A stretch of 64,000 bases of DNA from the NCBI RefSeq assembly GCF_011067745.1, contig NZ_JAAMPJ010000004.1:1-64000 (forward strand), given 5' to 3'. Below, piece by piece: positions 50,843-60,393 of the stretch. How positions within the stretch are numbered: position 1 is the stretch's first letter; each line of letters starts with the position of its first letter. Made by a program: the position numbers and the translations under genes. This DNA is from Lentzea alba. GTDB taxonomy: Bacteria; Actinomycetota; Actinomycetes; Mycobacteriales; Pseudonocardiaceae. The notes under the pieces are model-generated. The model worked only from the letters and a program-made list of their open reading frames with translations. It was not told the origin of the DNA and searched no databases.

Positions 50843-53436
50843 ACCAAGACCAGGTTGTACTGCTTGCCGGCCGAGACGCTCAGGACACCGCTGTTGTACT
50901 GCGGCGGTACCGCTGTCTGCGCGAAATCGTTGGCGCCCCAGGCGAGGACGGTGCCGTTCGACTTCAGCGCCACGCTGTGCGTCAACGAGGTGTCGATCGC
51001 GATCACGCCGCTCTTGGCCTCCTGCGGTATCGAGATCTGGTTCCAGTCGTTGTCACCCCAGCCGATGACCGAGCCGTCGGACTTCAGCGCGAGGGAACTC
51101 CAGCCGTTCGCGGCGACGGCGACCACACCCGCGCGGGCCTCCGGTGGTGTCGTGGTCGCCGATTCGTGCCCGCCTTCGTCGCCCTCCCAGCCGATGACCG
51201 AGCCGTCCGCCTTCAGCGCCAGGCAATGGAGGAATCCAGCCGAGATCGCGATCACGTCGGACCTGGCCGCCGGCGGCACCTCCACGTTCCCAGGCGAAGC
51301 GCCCCAGCTGACCACGGAGCCGTCCTTCTTCAGCACCAGGCCGAAGTCGAAACCGGCGGAGATCGCGATCACGTCGGACCTGGCCGCCGGCGGCACCACC
51401 TCCAGGTCCTTCACGCCCTTGCCGCCCCACCCGATGACGGTGCCGTCCGCCTTCAGCGCCAGGCTGTGCGCCTGCCCGGCATCGATGGCGACCACGCCGC
51501 TGGACGCCTCCGGAGGCACCTCCACCTGCCCCCAGGAATTGTCACCCCAGGCGATCACGGAGCCGTCGGCCTTCAACGCCAGAGCGTGCGCGTCTCCCGC
51601 CGCGACCGCGATCACGCCGCTCGTCGCCGCGGGAGGTATGTCCAGCACCCCGCTCCTGTTGCGGCCCCAGCCCTCGACGGCGCCGCGGGCGACCGTGACC
51701 TCCTGGGAGGAGGTGGCCGTCGTCGTACCTCTCGTGATGGTGAGCGAGACGGTGTACTGGCCCGCTGTGGTGAACCTGTGGCTGAACTCGGCTGTTCCCG
51801 CGGTGGCCTCTGGCCGGTTCCTGCCTGCCCTGGTGACGGTCCACGCCCACATGTCCGGACGACCTGAGGTGCCCGCGCTGATGCGCACGAGCTCCCCGAC
51901 GACCGGCTTGGGGCGCTGCACGGAGAGCCCGGTGATCTGCGGGGGCGTTCCGGCGGGATCCACGACGATCGTGGTCCTCGCCGTCACGCGCTGGCCCGAG
52001 CCGAGGGTGGCGACGGCTTCGACGGTGTGTTCACCGGCTTGCTGCCACCGGTGGCGGACCGTCGCACCGCGGCCGGTGGTTCCGTCGCCGAACTGCCAGT
52101 CGGCGTCGGCGATCACCGCCGGGAGGAACGTCATGGTCAGCTCGAACTCGTCGCCGACCGCACCTCGGTTGCCGGGGGTGACCACGATGGACGCCTTCGG
52201 CTCCGGCGTGGAGGAGTCCGGCAGGGCCGGTTGTCCCGTGAGTCCGGGAGCGGGTGTGCGCTCCGGCTGACCGATCTTCGTCTCCTGCTGGGCCTGTTGT
52301 GCCCGTGGATCGGTCTGCTGCCCGACGCCGTCGTCCCCGGTGGGAGCTTCGGCGTGCTTGGTGATCGTCATGACGTCACCGGTCAGCTTCAGCACTCCGG
52401 CCGCGTTGCTGTTGGGGTCGTTGAAGAAGACGAGGTTGTCGTGCACGACCAGCTCGAACCGGACCGGCCCGGCGAAGAGCAGGCGCTGCGAGACCACGCT
52501 CCCGTCGGCGAGATCGACGACGGTGGCTTCTCCGGTGGAGTAGTCCGGCACCACCGCGTGGTCGTCGACCTCGACCGGCGTCCCGAGGTCGGCGCCTTCC
52601 GCGGCGACCTTCACCGGTGCCGTGCAGGAACGGGGGTCGAACGCGCACACGACCAGTTCGCCGCGGGTGCTGTTCGCGATGAGCACCCTCGACCGGTCGG
52701 CGGAGCCGCTCACGGCCACCACGTCGCCCGCGTCCAGGCCCGGCCGCACGGTGCCGGCGACGACACCGGTGCCGGGGTGGAGGAGTTCGGCGACGTCCCG
52801 TTCGGGATCCACGAGCACCGGCCGGCCCGTGGTGACGGTCAGACGGCTGTTCCCGGCCTCGGCGGGACGCGACCGTCGTTTCCCGTCAGCGAGCCAGACC
52901 AGGTCACCGGTGTCGGCGTCGATCGCCCACAGCCGGCCGCCGCCGTCCACGACCACGCTGTCCGGCTGGAGCCGCTCGGCCAGCCGCGTCCGGTCGCCGG
53001 ACGACCGCAGCGTGTGCGGGTCGACCGACACGACCGTTCCGCTGCGGACGTCGATGCCGTGGACCACGTCCGGCGTGGTCTTCACCACGAGCCCGTCGCT
53101 CGCGGGGAGGTCGGCCCCGGACGGGGAGACCTGCTCGGTGGCGCTGTCGACGCGGCTCAGCTGCCCGGTCTTCCTGTTCGCGACGAACGCGGCGGAGCCC
53201 AGCCGGGCGACGCTCAGCGCGGTGCCCGGCGCGGCGACCCGCGTGTGCCCCCGGACCTCGCCGGTGGTGCCGTCCACCAGCGACACCTCGCCGGTCCCGG
53301 ACGACGCGAGCCAGACCGCGCCGGAGGACATGCGCACCCGTGCGGCGTCATATCCCGGCCCGGCCACGAGAACGGCGGCGGTGACCGACGCGGCGGCCGC
53401 GACCGCGACGAATGCCCTGGTGCGTCGCCGGATCAT
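50839..53436 (-). CDS. Secreted/anchored beta-propeller, PKD and RCC1-repeat protein (copy 1)
   Basis: 865 residues from ATG 53436, overlapping the transglutaminase-like stop (ATGA); upstream codons in frame belong to that gene. Domains: N-terminal anchor (AFVAVAAAASVTAAVLVAGP), YVTN-like region, two PKD-type domains (VTPGNRGAVGDEFELTMTF and VVGELVRISAGTSGRPDMW) and seven RCC1 repeats. One repeat carries a longer loop (GWEGDEGGHESATTTPPEA). It is the first of the three copies after the core MoxR-DUF58-transglutaminase genes. Confidence 0.8.
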   Translation of the reverse strand: MIRRRTRAFVAVAAAASVTAAVLVAGPGYDAARVRMSSGAVWLASSGTGEVSLVDGTTGEVRGHTRVAAPGTALSVARLGSAAFVANRKTGQLSRVDSATEQVSPSGADLPASDGLVVKTTPDVVHGIDVRSGTVVSVDPHTLRSSGDRTRLAERLQPDSVVVDGGGRLWAIDADTGDLVWLADGKRRSRPAEAGNSRLTVTTGRPVLVDPERDVAELLHPGTGVVAGTVRPGLDAGDVVAVSGSADRSRVLIANSTRGELVVCAFDPRSCTAPVKVAAEGADLGTPVEVDDHAVVPDYSTGEATVVDLADGSVVSQRLLFAGPVRFELVVHDNLVFFNDPNSNAAGVLKLTGDVMTITKHAEAPTGDDGVGQQTDPRAQQAQQETKIGQPERTPAPGLTGQPALPDSSTPEPKASIVVTPGNRGAVGDEFELTMTFLPAVIADADWQFGDGTTGRGATVRHRWQQAGEHTVEAVATLGSGQRVTARTTIVVDPAGTPPQITGLSVQRPKPVVGELVRISAGTSGRPDMWAWTVTRAGRNRPEATAGTAEFSHRFTTAGQYTVSLTITRGTTTATSSQEVTVARGAVEGWGRNRSGVLDIPPAATSGVIAVAAGDAHALALKADGSVIAWGDNSWGQVEVPPEASSGVVAIDAGQAHSLALKADGTVIGWGGKGVKDLEVVPPAARSDVIAISAGFDFGLVLKKDGSVVSWGASPGNVEVPPAARSDVIAISAGFLHCLALKADGSVIGWEGDEGGHESATTTPPEARAGVVAVAANGWSSLALKSDGSVIGWGDNDWNQISIPQEAKSGVIAIDTSLTHSVALKSNGTVLAWGANDFAQTAVPPQYNSGVLSVSAGKQYNLVLV

Positions 53437-55646
53437 CGGTATCTCCCCACTTCCAGGCGTTCTCCGGCCTGACGTCGTTGCCGTGCGGCGCTCCAGACCG
53501 TCCACAGTGGACGGGGATCCACTGCGGCGCGCAGCCGGGCCGCGGACACGCGCCGGCGGTGGAGCAGGGGGCGCAGCCGGGTCACCAACCGCCAGGCCTC
53601 GGTGGCGTCGGACTCATCGACGCAGTCGGGCGCGTAGATCGCCGTGGTCGCCAGTTCCGCCGACGCCTCGACCACCGTTGCGGCGTCACCGAGGACGCCG
53701 CGGACGTGCCGGGCCACCTCGTGGAACGTCAGCGACACCGGTGGCGTGATGCCGCGTTCGACGAGCCGGTCCATCTGTTCCTGCCACGCGCCGAGCACCC
53801 TCGCCGCGGGATCACCGTGCTGCCGCCGGCGTCTGCGGCGAAGGGCCTTGGCGATCACGACGAACCCGCAGAGCAGCAGCACCGGCAGCACAGCGGCGAG
53901 CGCGACCGGCACGGTGCTGTCGCGGATGTCGTCCCAGCCGAACCCCTGCCCGTCCACCGCCTCGGCACGTCGCGACTCGGCCGTCGGCGCGGTGGTCGGC
54001 GGGGCCGGTTGCGGTTGCACCACCTCGGGTGCCTCCGCCTGCTGGTGCGGCAAGGGCATGTTGTCGGTGTTGGTGGGTTCGAACGCCACCCAGCCGTAGC
54101 CCGCGAAGTGCACCTCCGGCCACGCGTGGGCGTTGTTGGTGCTGACGTGGAAAGCGCCACCCTGGTGGTTGCGCAGCCGATAACCGACGGCGACCCTGGC
54201 CGGGAAGCCCATCGACCTCGCGACCACGGCGAACGCGGCGGCGTGCTGTTCGGCGTAGCCACCGTTGGCGTCCGGGGCGGACAGCAGGCGGGCGATGGCG
54301 GCGTAGGAGTGTCCTGGCGGTGCGTCCGGGTTCGTGGCGAGCTCCCGGAACCGGTTCTCGAGGTCCACGAGGCTTTCGTAACCGGTGAGACCGGCGCGGT
54401 TCGTGGCCATCGCGCGGACGGGTTCCGGCAGACCATCCGGAAGGGACCGCGAGTGTCCGGGCGTCGCGGTGGCCCGCACCAGGCCCTCGTCCCGGACGCC
54501 GATCTCAGCCGTCACGTCGTAGCTGAGCCCCCGCAGTTTCGACGCGGTGCTGATGAGCACGCCCGAGTCCGGGTCGAACCCGAGCAGCCCCCGGTTGCCG
54601 CCGGTCGCCTCCAGCTGGGACGGCCAGCCGATGACGGGCAGGTAAGGGCCGGCGAGGTCCTTCAGTTCGATGTGGGCCCTCACCTGCCTGCCGCGGGTCA
54701 GCGCGGCGTCGGCGGTGAGGTGGCTGCCCGCCACGCGGTAGGTGTCGTCGGAGGTCCAGGTGGCGCCGTCGAACACGTCGAGCGCGGCGGTGCGGATGCG
54801 GTCGACCTGGGTGTAGGCGTCGACGTCGAGGCGCACGGTGAACAGCTCGCGGGCGGGGTCGTCGTTGAGCTGGCTCTTCAACCGGGCCAGCGGGGTGAGG
54901 GTGTCGGTGGTCGTGACCGGGGGTGCGAGCAGGTCGCGAAGGTCGAAGCGGTGCTCGCCGTACGCGAGCGGCAGCAGCTGACCGCCCACGACTCCGAACA
55001 GGGCGGCGGCGCAGACCATCAGGCCCGCGACGCCGAGCGCGCCGGCCGATCGGGAGGACCGCCGTTCGGTCAGGACGGTGCCGGTGGCGGTGGGACGCTG
55101 GGTGCGGACGGCGATCAGCGCCAGGGCCGCTGCCAGGAACATGATGGTGGCGATCGCGTGCCCACCGGCCTGGTTGCCCACGACGAACACGGCGAACAGG
55201 AAACCGGCCAGGGACGGCGCCAGTGGTGCGAGCACGGTCCGCGTGCGCAGGGCGAGCGCGACCGACGTGAACGCCACCGCCCACATCACCAGGGTGGGGA
55301 CCACCAGCAGTTCACCCCACGGGTCCGCGGGCACCACCACGGCGAGCAGGCGGTTCCAGCTGCCGCGCACGCCGTCGAGGACCTCCGAGCCCGCGCCGTG
55401 GAACACGCCGAAGACGACGACCAGGGCCAGCCCCGCGACGGCCAGCAGCGGGGTGGTCCACGCGCGCCGGTTCGGCACCGCCGTCACGCCGCCGACGAGG
55501 CACGCCGACCCGAGCGTCAGCAGGTAGCCCGGTGAGGCGAAGAACTCGCGGTACACCAGAGCCCCGGCGGCGGACGTGGCGAGCGCCAGTGCCACTTCGA
55601 CGACCGCCCTGCCCGGCGTGAGCGCGCTCAGCTTCAGCCGGCTCAT
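53433..55646 (-). CDS. Transglutaminase-like membrane protein (TgpA/DUF3488 type), catalytic Cys absent
   Basis: 737 residues. Five to six N-terminal membrane segments (to about 225) precede an extracytoplasmic transglutaminase-like domain and one further membrane segment (about 565-590) with a cytoplasmic tail. The active-site region reads NGGYAEQHAAAFAVVARSMG; the family's Cys before Glu is Ala465 here. The His is kept (NAHAWPEV, H507) while the Asp of F-D-P-T is Glu523. It is therefore probably a non-catalytic member. Its ATG overlaps the DUF58 stop. These proteins usually act with MoxR and DUF58 partners. Confidence 0.88.
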   Translation of the reverse strand: MSRLKLSALTPGRAVVEVALALATSAAGALVYREFFASPGYLLTLGSACLVGGVTAVPNRRAWTTPLLAVAGLALVVVFGVFHGAGSEVLDGVRGSWNRLLAVVVPADPWGELLVVPTLVMWAVAFTSVALALRTRTVLAPLAPSLAGFLFAVFVVGNQAGGHAIATIMFLAAALALIAVRTQRPTATGTVLTERRSSRSAGALGVAGLMVCAAALFGVVGGQLLPLAYGEHRFDLRDLLAPPVTTTDTLTPLARLKSQLNDDPARELFTVRLDVDAYTQVDRIRTAALDVFDGATWTSDDTYRVAGSHLTADAALTRGRQVRAHIELKDLAGPYLPVIGWPSQLEATGGNRGLLGFDPDSGVLISTASKLRGLSYDVTAEIGVRDEGLVRATATPGHSRSLPDGLPEPVRAMATNRAGLTGYESLVDLENRFRELATNPDAPPGHSYAAIARLLSAPDANGGYAEQHAAAFAVVARSMGFPARVAVGYRLRNHQGGAFHVSTNNAHAWPEVHFAGYGWVAFEPTNTDNMPLPHQQAEAPEVVQPQPAPPTTAPTAESRRAEAVDGQGFGWDDIRDSTVPVALAAVLPVLLLCGFVVIAKALRRRRRRQHGDPAARVLGAWQEQMDRLVERGITPPVSLTFHEVARHVRGVLGDAATVVEASAELATTAIYAPDCVDESDATEAWRLVTRLRPLLHRRRVSAARLRAAVDPRPLWTVWSAARQRRQAGERLEVGRYR

Positions 55647-56776
55647 CGCAGGACCAGCCGGTTCCAGTTGAGGGCGAACTGGTCGCTGGTGGGCGCGGCG
55701 ACCGCGAGCACGCCGCGCGGGCGCGTCACCGGGGCCGCGGTGGTCAGCTGGGCGAGGCTGATCGAGAGGAACCTGGGGCGCAGCAACATCAGCAGCTGGG
55801 CGATCTCGGCGTCCACCCGGCCGGTGATCACGGTCAGTGCGACGCCCTGCGTGTCGGACACCACGTCACGCAGCCGGCCGGGGAGGGCGGCGAGTCCGCG
55901 GTCGGCGCGGCCACGCTCCACTGTGGACAGGAACTCCAAGGCCGGACCGGAGGATTCCCGTTCCAGGGCACCGGTCGTGCGCAGCTGGAACGGCAGGCCG
56001 GTGGTTTCGGCCGCCACGCAGAACGACGCGGCGACGCGCACGGCGTCCTCGAACAGCGCACCGGGGTACGCCGCCGCGCTCGTGTCGAGGACGACCAGCT
56101 GGCGCGGTTCGTCGGGCACCACGACCTGGCGGGCCATCACCGTGCCGGTGCGAGCGGTGGCGCCCCAGTGGATGCGGCGCCAGTCGTCGCCCGGCACGTA
56201 CTCCCGCAGGCTGTGGAACGCCGCCCCGCCCAGTGCGGCGTTGCTGTTCGTCGGGCCTTCGGCGTCCTGCGGGCCGCCGGCGCCGATCAGGGCGAGCGGG
56301 TGCACGCGGGGGTAGACGTGCACGACGAGCTCGCCGCCGCGCCGGTGGCCGCGCTGCAGCAGACGCAGCGGGTCGGAGTGGCCCAGCTCCACCGGAGGGA
56401 TCAGGTAGCGGCCGCGGGTGGTGGCCGGGAGCGCGTAACCCACCGTGCAGCCCTCGCCGGTGGCCAGGGCGGGCACCGGCACGGTGGTGCGGTGGCCGCC
56501 GACCGTTTCGGTGACCAGCAGGGGCGGGCTGCGGCGGCGGCCGATGTTCGTGACGGTCAGGGTGCCCTGGGCCGCGCTGCCTTCGAAGACGCGGTGTGGC
56601 CGGACCTCGCGCACGACGGTCAGGCGGGGTGCGGCCACCATCCAGGCGGCCGCGAGCAGCAGGGTGGCCGCGGCGGCCAGGCCCAGGGTGACGAGTTCGG
56701 GGTAGTCGGCCCCGGCGCCGAGGGCCACCAGTGCGACGGCGGTGCAGGCCATCGCCGCGCCGGTTCTGGTCAGCAC
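55643..56776 (-). CDS. DUF58 (vWA-like) domain protein
   Basis: 377 residues from GTG 56776. Two N-terminal membrane segments (about 8-25 and 30-48) are followed by a beta-rich part and the DUF58 signature REYVPGDDWRRIHWGATART (about 191-210), then a vWA-like fold with VVLDTSAAAYPG. DUF58 proteins are partners of MoxR ATPases. The start is six bases after the moxR stop, and its own stop overlaps the transglutaminase-like gene. Confidence 0.92.
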   Translation of the reverse strand: MLTRTGAAMACTAVALVALGAGADYPELVTLGLAAAATLLLAAAWMVAAPRLTVVREVRPHRVFEGSAAQGTLTVTNIGRRRSPPLLVTETVGGHRTTVPVPALATGEGCTVGYALPATTRGRYLIPPVELGHSDPLRLLQRGHRRGGELVVHVYPRVHPLALIGAGGPQDAEGPTNSNAALGGAAFHSLREYVPGDDWRRIHWGATARTGTVMARQVVVPDEPRQLVVLDTSAAAYPGALFEDAVRVAASFCVAAETTGLPFQLRTTGALERESSGPALEFLSTVERGRADRGLAALPGRLRDVVSDTQGVALTVITGRVDAEIAQLLMLLRPRFLSISLAQLTTAAPVTRPRGVLAVAAPTSDQFALNWNRLVLR

Positions 56777-56782
56777 CGCACG

Positions 56783-57739
56783 TCACCCACCGGTCGGCAC
56801 CGGCGCGGCGGCGAGGACGTCGGTGAGGATCGACGCGGCGGTGCGTTGCTGGATGCGGGCTTCCGGGGTGAGCAGCAGGCGGTGGTTGAGGACCGGGATC
56901 GCCACCGCCTTGACGTCGTCCGCGGTCACGTAGGGGCGGCCGGCGGCCAGCGCGTAGGCCTGGGCGGCGGTCACCAGGGCGATGCCGCCGCGGGGGCTCA
57001 CGCCCAGTTCCACGTCGGGGTGGGCCCTGGTGGCGCGGATCAGGCGGGCGACGTACTCGCGGAGGTTGTCGGCCACGCGCTGGTCGCGCACCGCGCGGAT
57101 CATCAGGCGCAGGTCGTCGAGCTCCATCACGGACTTGAGCTCGTCCGGGCGGCGCCGGGTGACGCCGTAGGACAGGATGCTGACCTCGTCGTCCAGGTTC
57201 TCGGGATAGCCGATGCTGATGCGCATCATGAACCTGTCCAGCTGCGCTTCCGGCAGGGCGTAGGTGCCCTGGTGCTCCACCGGGTTCTGGGTGGCGATGC
57301 ACAGGAACGGGTAGGGCACCGGCACCGGGCGGCCGTCGACGGTCACCTGGCCCTCGGCCATCACCTCGAGCAGCGCGGACTGGGTTTTCGGGGAGGCGCG
57401 GTTGATCTCGTCGCCGAGCAGGATGTGGGTGAAGACCGGGCCCTGCCGGAACTCGAAGCGCGAGCGGCCCTGGTCGTAGACCTGCACGCCGGTCACGTCG
57501 GACGGCAGCAGGTCCGGGGTGAACTGGATGCGCTTCACCTCGGCGCCCGCGACCGAGCGGGCGATGGCCTTGGCCAGCGAGGTCTTGGCGACGCCGGGCA
57601 CGTCCTCGATCAGCAGGTGGCCCTCGGCGAGCAGGCACACCAGTGCCAGCCGGACCACCTCGGGCTTGCCGCGGATGAAGTCCTCGACGTTCGCGGCCAG
57701 CGCCTCGAACCGACGCTGGAAAATGGCCGCATCGGACAC
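56783..57739 (-). CDS. MoxR-family AAA+ ATPase
   Basis: 318 residues from GTG 57739. Walker A is LLIEDVPGVAKTSLAKA (43-59), Walker B is LLGDEINRASPKTQSALLE, and sensor motifs include FLCIATQNPVEHQGTYALPEAQLDRF in segments. MoxR ATPases act as chaperones that assemble or activate vWA-containing partners. It heads the six-gene operon that runs to the RCC1 proteins. A pair of perfect 12-bp direct repeats lies 47 bp upstream of the start. Confidence 0.94.
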   Translation of the reverse strand: MSDAAIFQRRFEALAANVEDFIRGKPEVVRLALVCLLAEGHLLIEDVPGVAKTSLAKAIARSVAGAEVKRIQFTPDLLPSDVTGVQVYDQGRSRFEFRQGPVFTHILLGDEINRASPKTQSALLEVMAEGQVTVDGRPVPVPYPFLCIATQNPVEHQGTYALPEAQLDRFMMRISIGYPENLDDEVSILSYGVTRRRPDELKSVMELDDLRLMIRAVRDQRVADNLREYVARLIRATRAHPDVELGVSPRGGIALVTAAQAYALAAGRPYVTADDVKAVAIPVLNHRLLLTPEARIQQRTAASILTDVLAAAPVPTGG

Positions 57740-57785
57740 TTCAGAGCCCCCATCGTGCGTGCGTCAGCGGATTCTCGCCCCGCCG

Positions 57786-57812
57786 GAGTGAACCAGGCCA
57801 GAGTGAACCAGG
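57786..57812. repeat. Two 12-bp direct repeats upstream of moxR
   Basis: The sequence gagtgaaccagg occurs at 57786-57797 and again at 57801-57812, a 15-bp period; a partial third (gtgaa) follows inside the end of the XRE gene. It lies in the 73-bp gap between the XRE regulator stop and the moxR start, where an operator could sit. Confidence 0.4.
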
Positions 57813-59114
57813 TCAGTGAATCGGGCTGCGCAGGGCGGCGTTGAGCCGGGGGTACACGTCGCGCACGGCGGCGTGGTCGCGTTCGCGGCCGAGCAGGCGG
57901 GCCAGGCGTTTCAGGTCCTGCCGGACGGTGGCCGAGTCGACCAGGTCGGCGGCGTCGAGGACCTTCGAGGCCAGTGCGCTCGCGTGGTCGATGTCGCCGG
58001 CGGCGGCGTAGGCGAGGGCGCGGCGTGCGCCGAAGCGCGCGTGGGTCCGGTGGGCGGTGTCGGGGGCCAGGGACAGCTGCCGGTCGAAGACGTCCGCCGC
58101 CTCGCGGGAGCGGCCCAGGTCGTGCATGCACCAGGCCGCGACCAGGCTGTTCAGGTCGGCGCCGCTCACCGAGGCCGAGCCGATCGTCATGCCGCTCGCG
58201 GTGTCGGCCTGGTCGAGCAGGGCGGCCGCGCGGTCGAGTGCGCGCTGGCAGTTGTCGTAGTCGCAGGCCAACGCGTGTCCCTGCGCCTCGCGCAACGCGG
58301 CGAGCCCCTGGACCCGCGGTGACGTGCCGGGCGCGGCCTGCGCCTGCTGGGCCAGGTCGACGGTGCCCGCGGCGTCGTCGCGGTAGAGGGTGATCAACGC
58401 CTGCCTGATCAGCGAGTACGTGGCCAGTTCGGTGTCGCCGGCCGCGGCGCCCATCTCGACGGCGTTGCGGGTCCACCACATCGCGGCCCGGTCGTCGCCC
58501 GCCTCCTGGGCCATCCACCCCGCGTACTCGCTGTAGCGGGCGGCCAGCCCGAGCAGTTGCTCGCGCACCGGGGTGGGCGCGCCGTTCGCCATCCCGCGCA
58601 GGGTGTGGGTGTGCACGGTGACCATCGGCAGCACGACGCTGGGACTTGTGGTCTGGCCCAGTTGCCTGACCTGGGCGAACAGTGATCGGAACGCTGCGAG
58701 CGTGCCGTCGTGCGCCGCTGACGCCGAAGCGCTGCGGGGAGCGCCCAGGGTCAGCCCGAGCAACGAAGCCGCGCCCGTCGCGATCGCCTCGCGCCGAGGC
58801 ATCGGAACCATCCAGCTCGAACCATCCGGAGCCATGCTCATCACCCACACTTCGCCGTCGCCCTCGGCCGCGACGGCTGCCGGCGGGCTCGCGGGTGCGG
58901 GCTGGTCCACCAGGGCGGCCAGCCGTCCACCGGCTCCGAGAACCGCGTCACAGCGCCGGGCCAGATCAACACCTGGTTGCTTCAGTCCAGTCTCGATCTT
59001 GCCCAGATAGCCCTTGCTGTAGTGGACCTGCTGCGCCAGCGTCGCCAGCGACAAGCCCGCCGCGGTGCGCAGGCGCCGCAGTTCCACACCAAAGACATCC
59101 GACTGCTCAGCCAT
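57813..59114 (-). CDS. XRE-family regulator with TPR-like C-terminus
   Basis: 433 residues from ATG 59114 (GGGGCGGGAA upstream). An N-terminal helix-turn-helix (about 6-60: ELRRLRTAAGLSLATLAQQV, SKGYLGKIETGLKQP) is followed by a linker and about 300 residues of helical pairs typical of the TPR-like halves of actinomycete XRE/SARP-associated regulators. It reads into moxR with only 73 bp between, so it may control that operon or be co-transcribed with it. Confidence 0.85.
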   Translation of the reverse strand: MAEQSDVFGVELRRLRTAAGLSLATLAQQVHYSKGYLGKIETGLKQPGVDLARRCDAVLGAGGRLAALVDQPAPASPPAAVAAEGDGEVWVMSMAPDGSSWMVPMPRREAIATGAASLLGLTLGAPRSASASAAHDGTLAAFRSLFAQVRQLGQTTSPSVVLPMVTVHTHTLRGMANGAPTPVREQLLGLAARYSEYAGWMAQEAGDDRAAMWWTRNAVEMGAAAGDTELATYSLIRQALITLYRDDAAGTVDLAQQAQAAPGTSPRVQGLAALREAQGHALACDYDNCQRALDRAAALLDQADTASGMTIGSASVSGADLNSLVAAWCMHDLGRSREAADVFDRQLSLAPDTAHRTHARFGARRALAYAAAGDIDHASALASKVLDAADLVDSATVRQDLKRLARLLGRERDHAAVRDVYPRLNAALRSPIH

Positions 59115-59493
59115 GAGTTCCCGCCCCCACACCCCTCAGCACCCGCCTGACCACCAGTGGCGGTCGTTGCAGACTACTGAGCCGGTTGTCGCAGGCCCAG
59201 TCCCTGGGGCGTCGATGCGGGCAGACGTCTGGCTGCACAGTTCGAAGTCTGCGGGGCCGCCCGGCCGATTCCCAGGCGTCTCCCGTCGCCTGCCTGATCG
59301 GGAGACGGGAGACCCCTGCCGTCGCGGGCCGGGTGCGGTGATGCTGGTTCTCGACGGGGACTTGGTCGGTCGCCGTCGGGTTCTGGGGGTTGTGGCGGCA
59401 GGACGGGGCTGGGGGCCTGGTCCTGCCGCCACGGACAAGTGGTGAAGGGGGAATGCGAAGTGAACAGGGACTGGACGGGCGCGCCCTCCTGAG
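59115..59493. other. Intergenic region with a 10-bp inverted repeat
   Basis: About 380 bp between the XRE gene start and the dioxygenase stop. It holds a perfect 10-bp inverted repeat (gtctcccgtc at 59278-59287 with its complement at 59304-59313, 16-base loop). That could end the dioxygenase transcript or serve as an operator; there is no T run on either strand. No gene is seen. Confidence 0.45.
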
Positions 59494-60393
59494 TCAGCGG
59501 GGGTTTTGTGGTGCCAGCACGACGTCGAAGCGGGTGCGGGTCCACGGCAGGCAGGCGAGGGCCCTGCCATCGGGAGCGGGGGTTCCGGGCGGCTGTTCGG
59601 CGAACCGCTTGACGAGGGACTCCTTGACGCCGAACACGGAGTCGCCGATCTCCAGCTGTGGATCGCCCTCGACGAAGATGTGCGTGACGAGGGTGCGGAA
59701 GCCGTTCGCGGTGACCATGAAGTGCAGGTGGGCGGCGCGCATCGGGGACCGGCGCGTCGCCTCCAGCAAGGTGCCGACCGGGCCGTCGTCCGGGATCGGG
59801 TACGGCGTCGGGGTCACGCCCCAGAACGCGAAGGTGCCGTCGGGCTCGGAGAACAGGTGGCCGCGGCCGGACACGCGGTCGTCGGCGTACTGCACGTCGT
59901 AGAAGCCGTCCTCGTCGGCTTCCCACGCCTCGATCCGGGCGCCCGCGATCGGGTTGCCGTCGGTGTCGCGGACCGATCCCTCCACCCAGCACGGGACGCC
60001 GGGGGCGCCCGCGGCGATGTCGCCGCCGTTGCCGACCAGCGGAGACTCCTCGACGAAGAACGGGCCGAAGACGGTGGCTTCCGTGGCGTCGCCGCGGGCC
60101 TCGTTGTTCACGGCGATGGTCTGCATCGAGGCGCCGAGGACGTCGGAGAGCAGGATGAACTCCTGCCGTTCGTCGTCGGTGAGGTGGCCGGCGGCGGTCA
60201 GGAACTCGATGGCCCGCGCCCATTCCCGCTCGGTCAGGCGCACCTCGCGGATGAACGAGTGCAGGTGCCGGGTGAGCGACTCCAGCAGTTCCTTCAGCCG
60301 CGGGTCCGGTGTGTTCGCGAACGACGCGACGACCTCGGCGGTGAGGCGTTCCTCGATGTCCTGCTGCGCTTGATTTTCGGCAGAGACAGTCAT
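59494..60393 (-). CDS. Hydroxyquinol 1,2-dioxygenase (intradiol)
   Basis: 299 residues from ATG 60393 ([10 protein letters not shown]). The intradiol dioxygenase N-terminal helical domain (to about 110) is followed by the catalytic beta-sandwich. Non-haem iron ligands are Y165 (DGFYDVQY), Y198 ([12 protein letters not shown]), H222 and H224 (RAAHLHFMV), almost the same spacing as in characterised hydroxyquinol 1,2-dioxygenase. It cleaves 1,2,4-trihydroxybenzene to maleylacetate, the substrate of the upstream-encoded reductase. Its start overlaps the reductase stop (ATGA). It is the last gene of the catabolic operon. Confidence 0.9.
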   Translation of the reverse strand: MTVSAENQAQQDIEERLTAEVVASFANTPDPRLKELLESLTRHLHSFIREVRLTEREWARAIEFLTAAGHLTDDERQEFILLSDVLGASMQTIAVNNEARGDATEATVFGPFFVEESPLVGNGGDIAAGAPGVPCWVEGSVRDTDGNPIAGARIEAWEADEDGFYDVQYADDRVSGRGHLFSEPDGTFAFWGVTPTPYPIPDDGPVGTLLEATRRSPMRAAHLHFMVTANGFRTLVTHIFVEGDPQLEIGDSVFGVKESLVKRFAEQPPGTPAPDGRALACLPWTRTRFDVVLAPQNPR

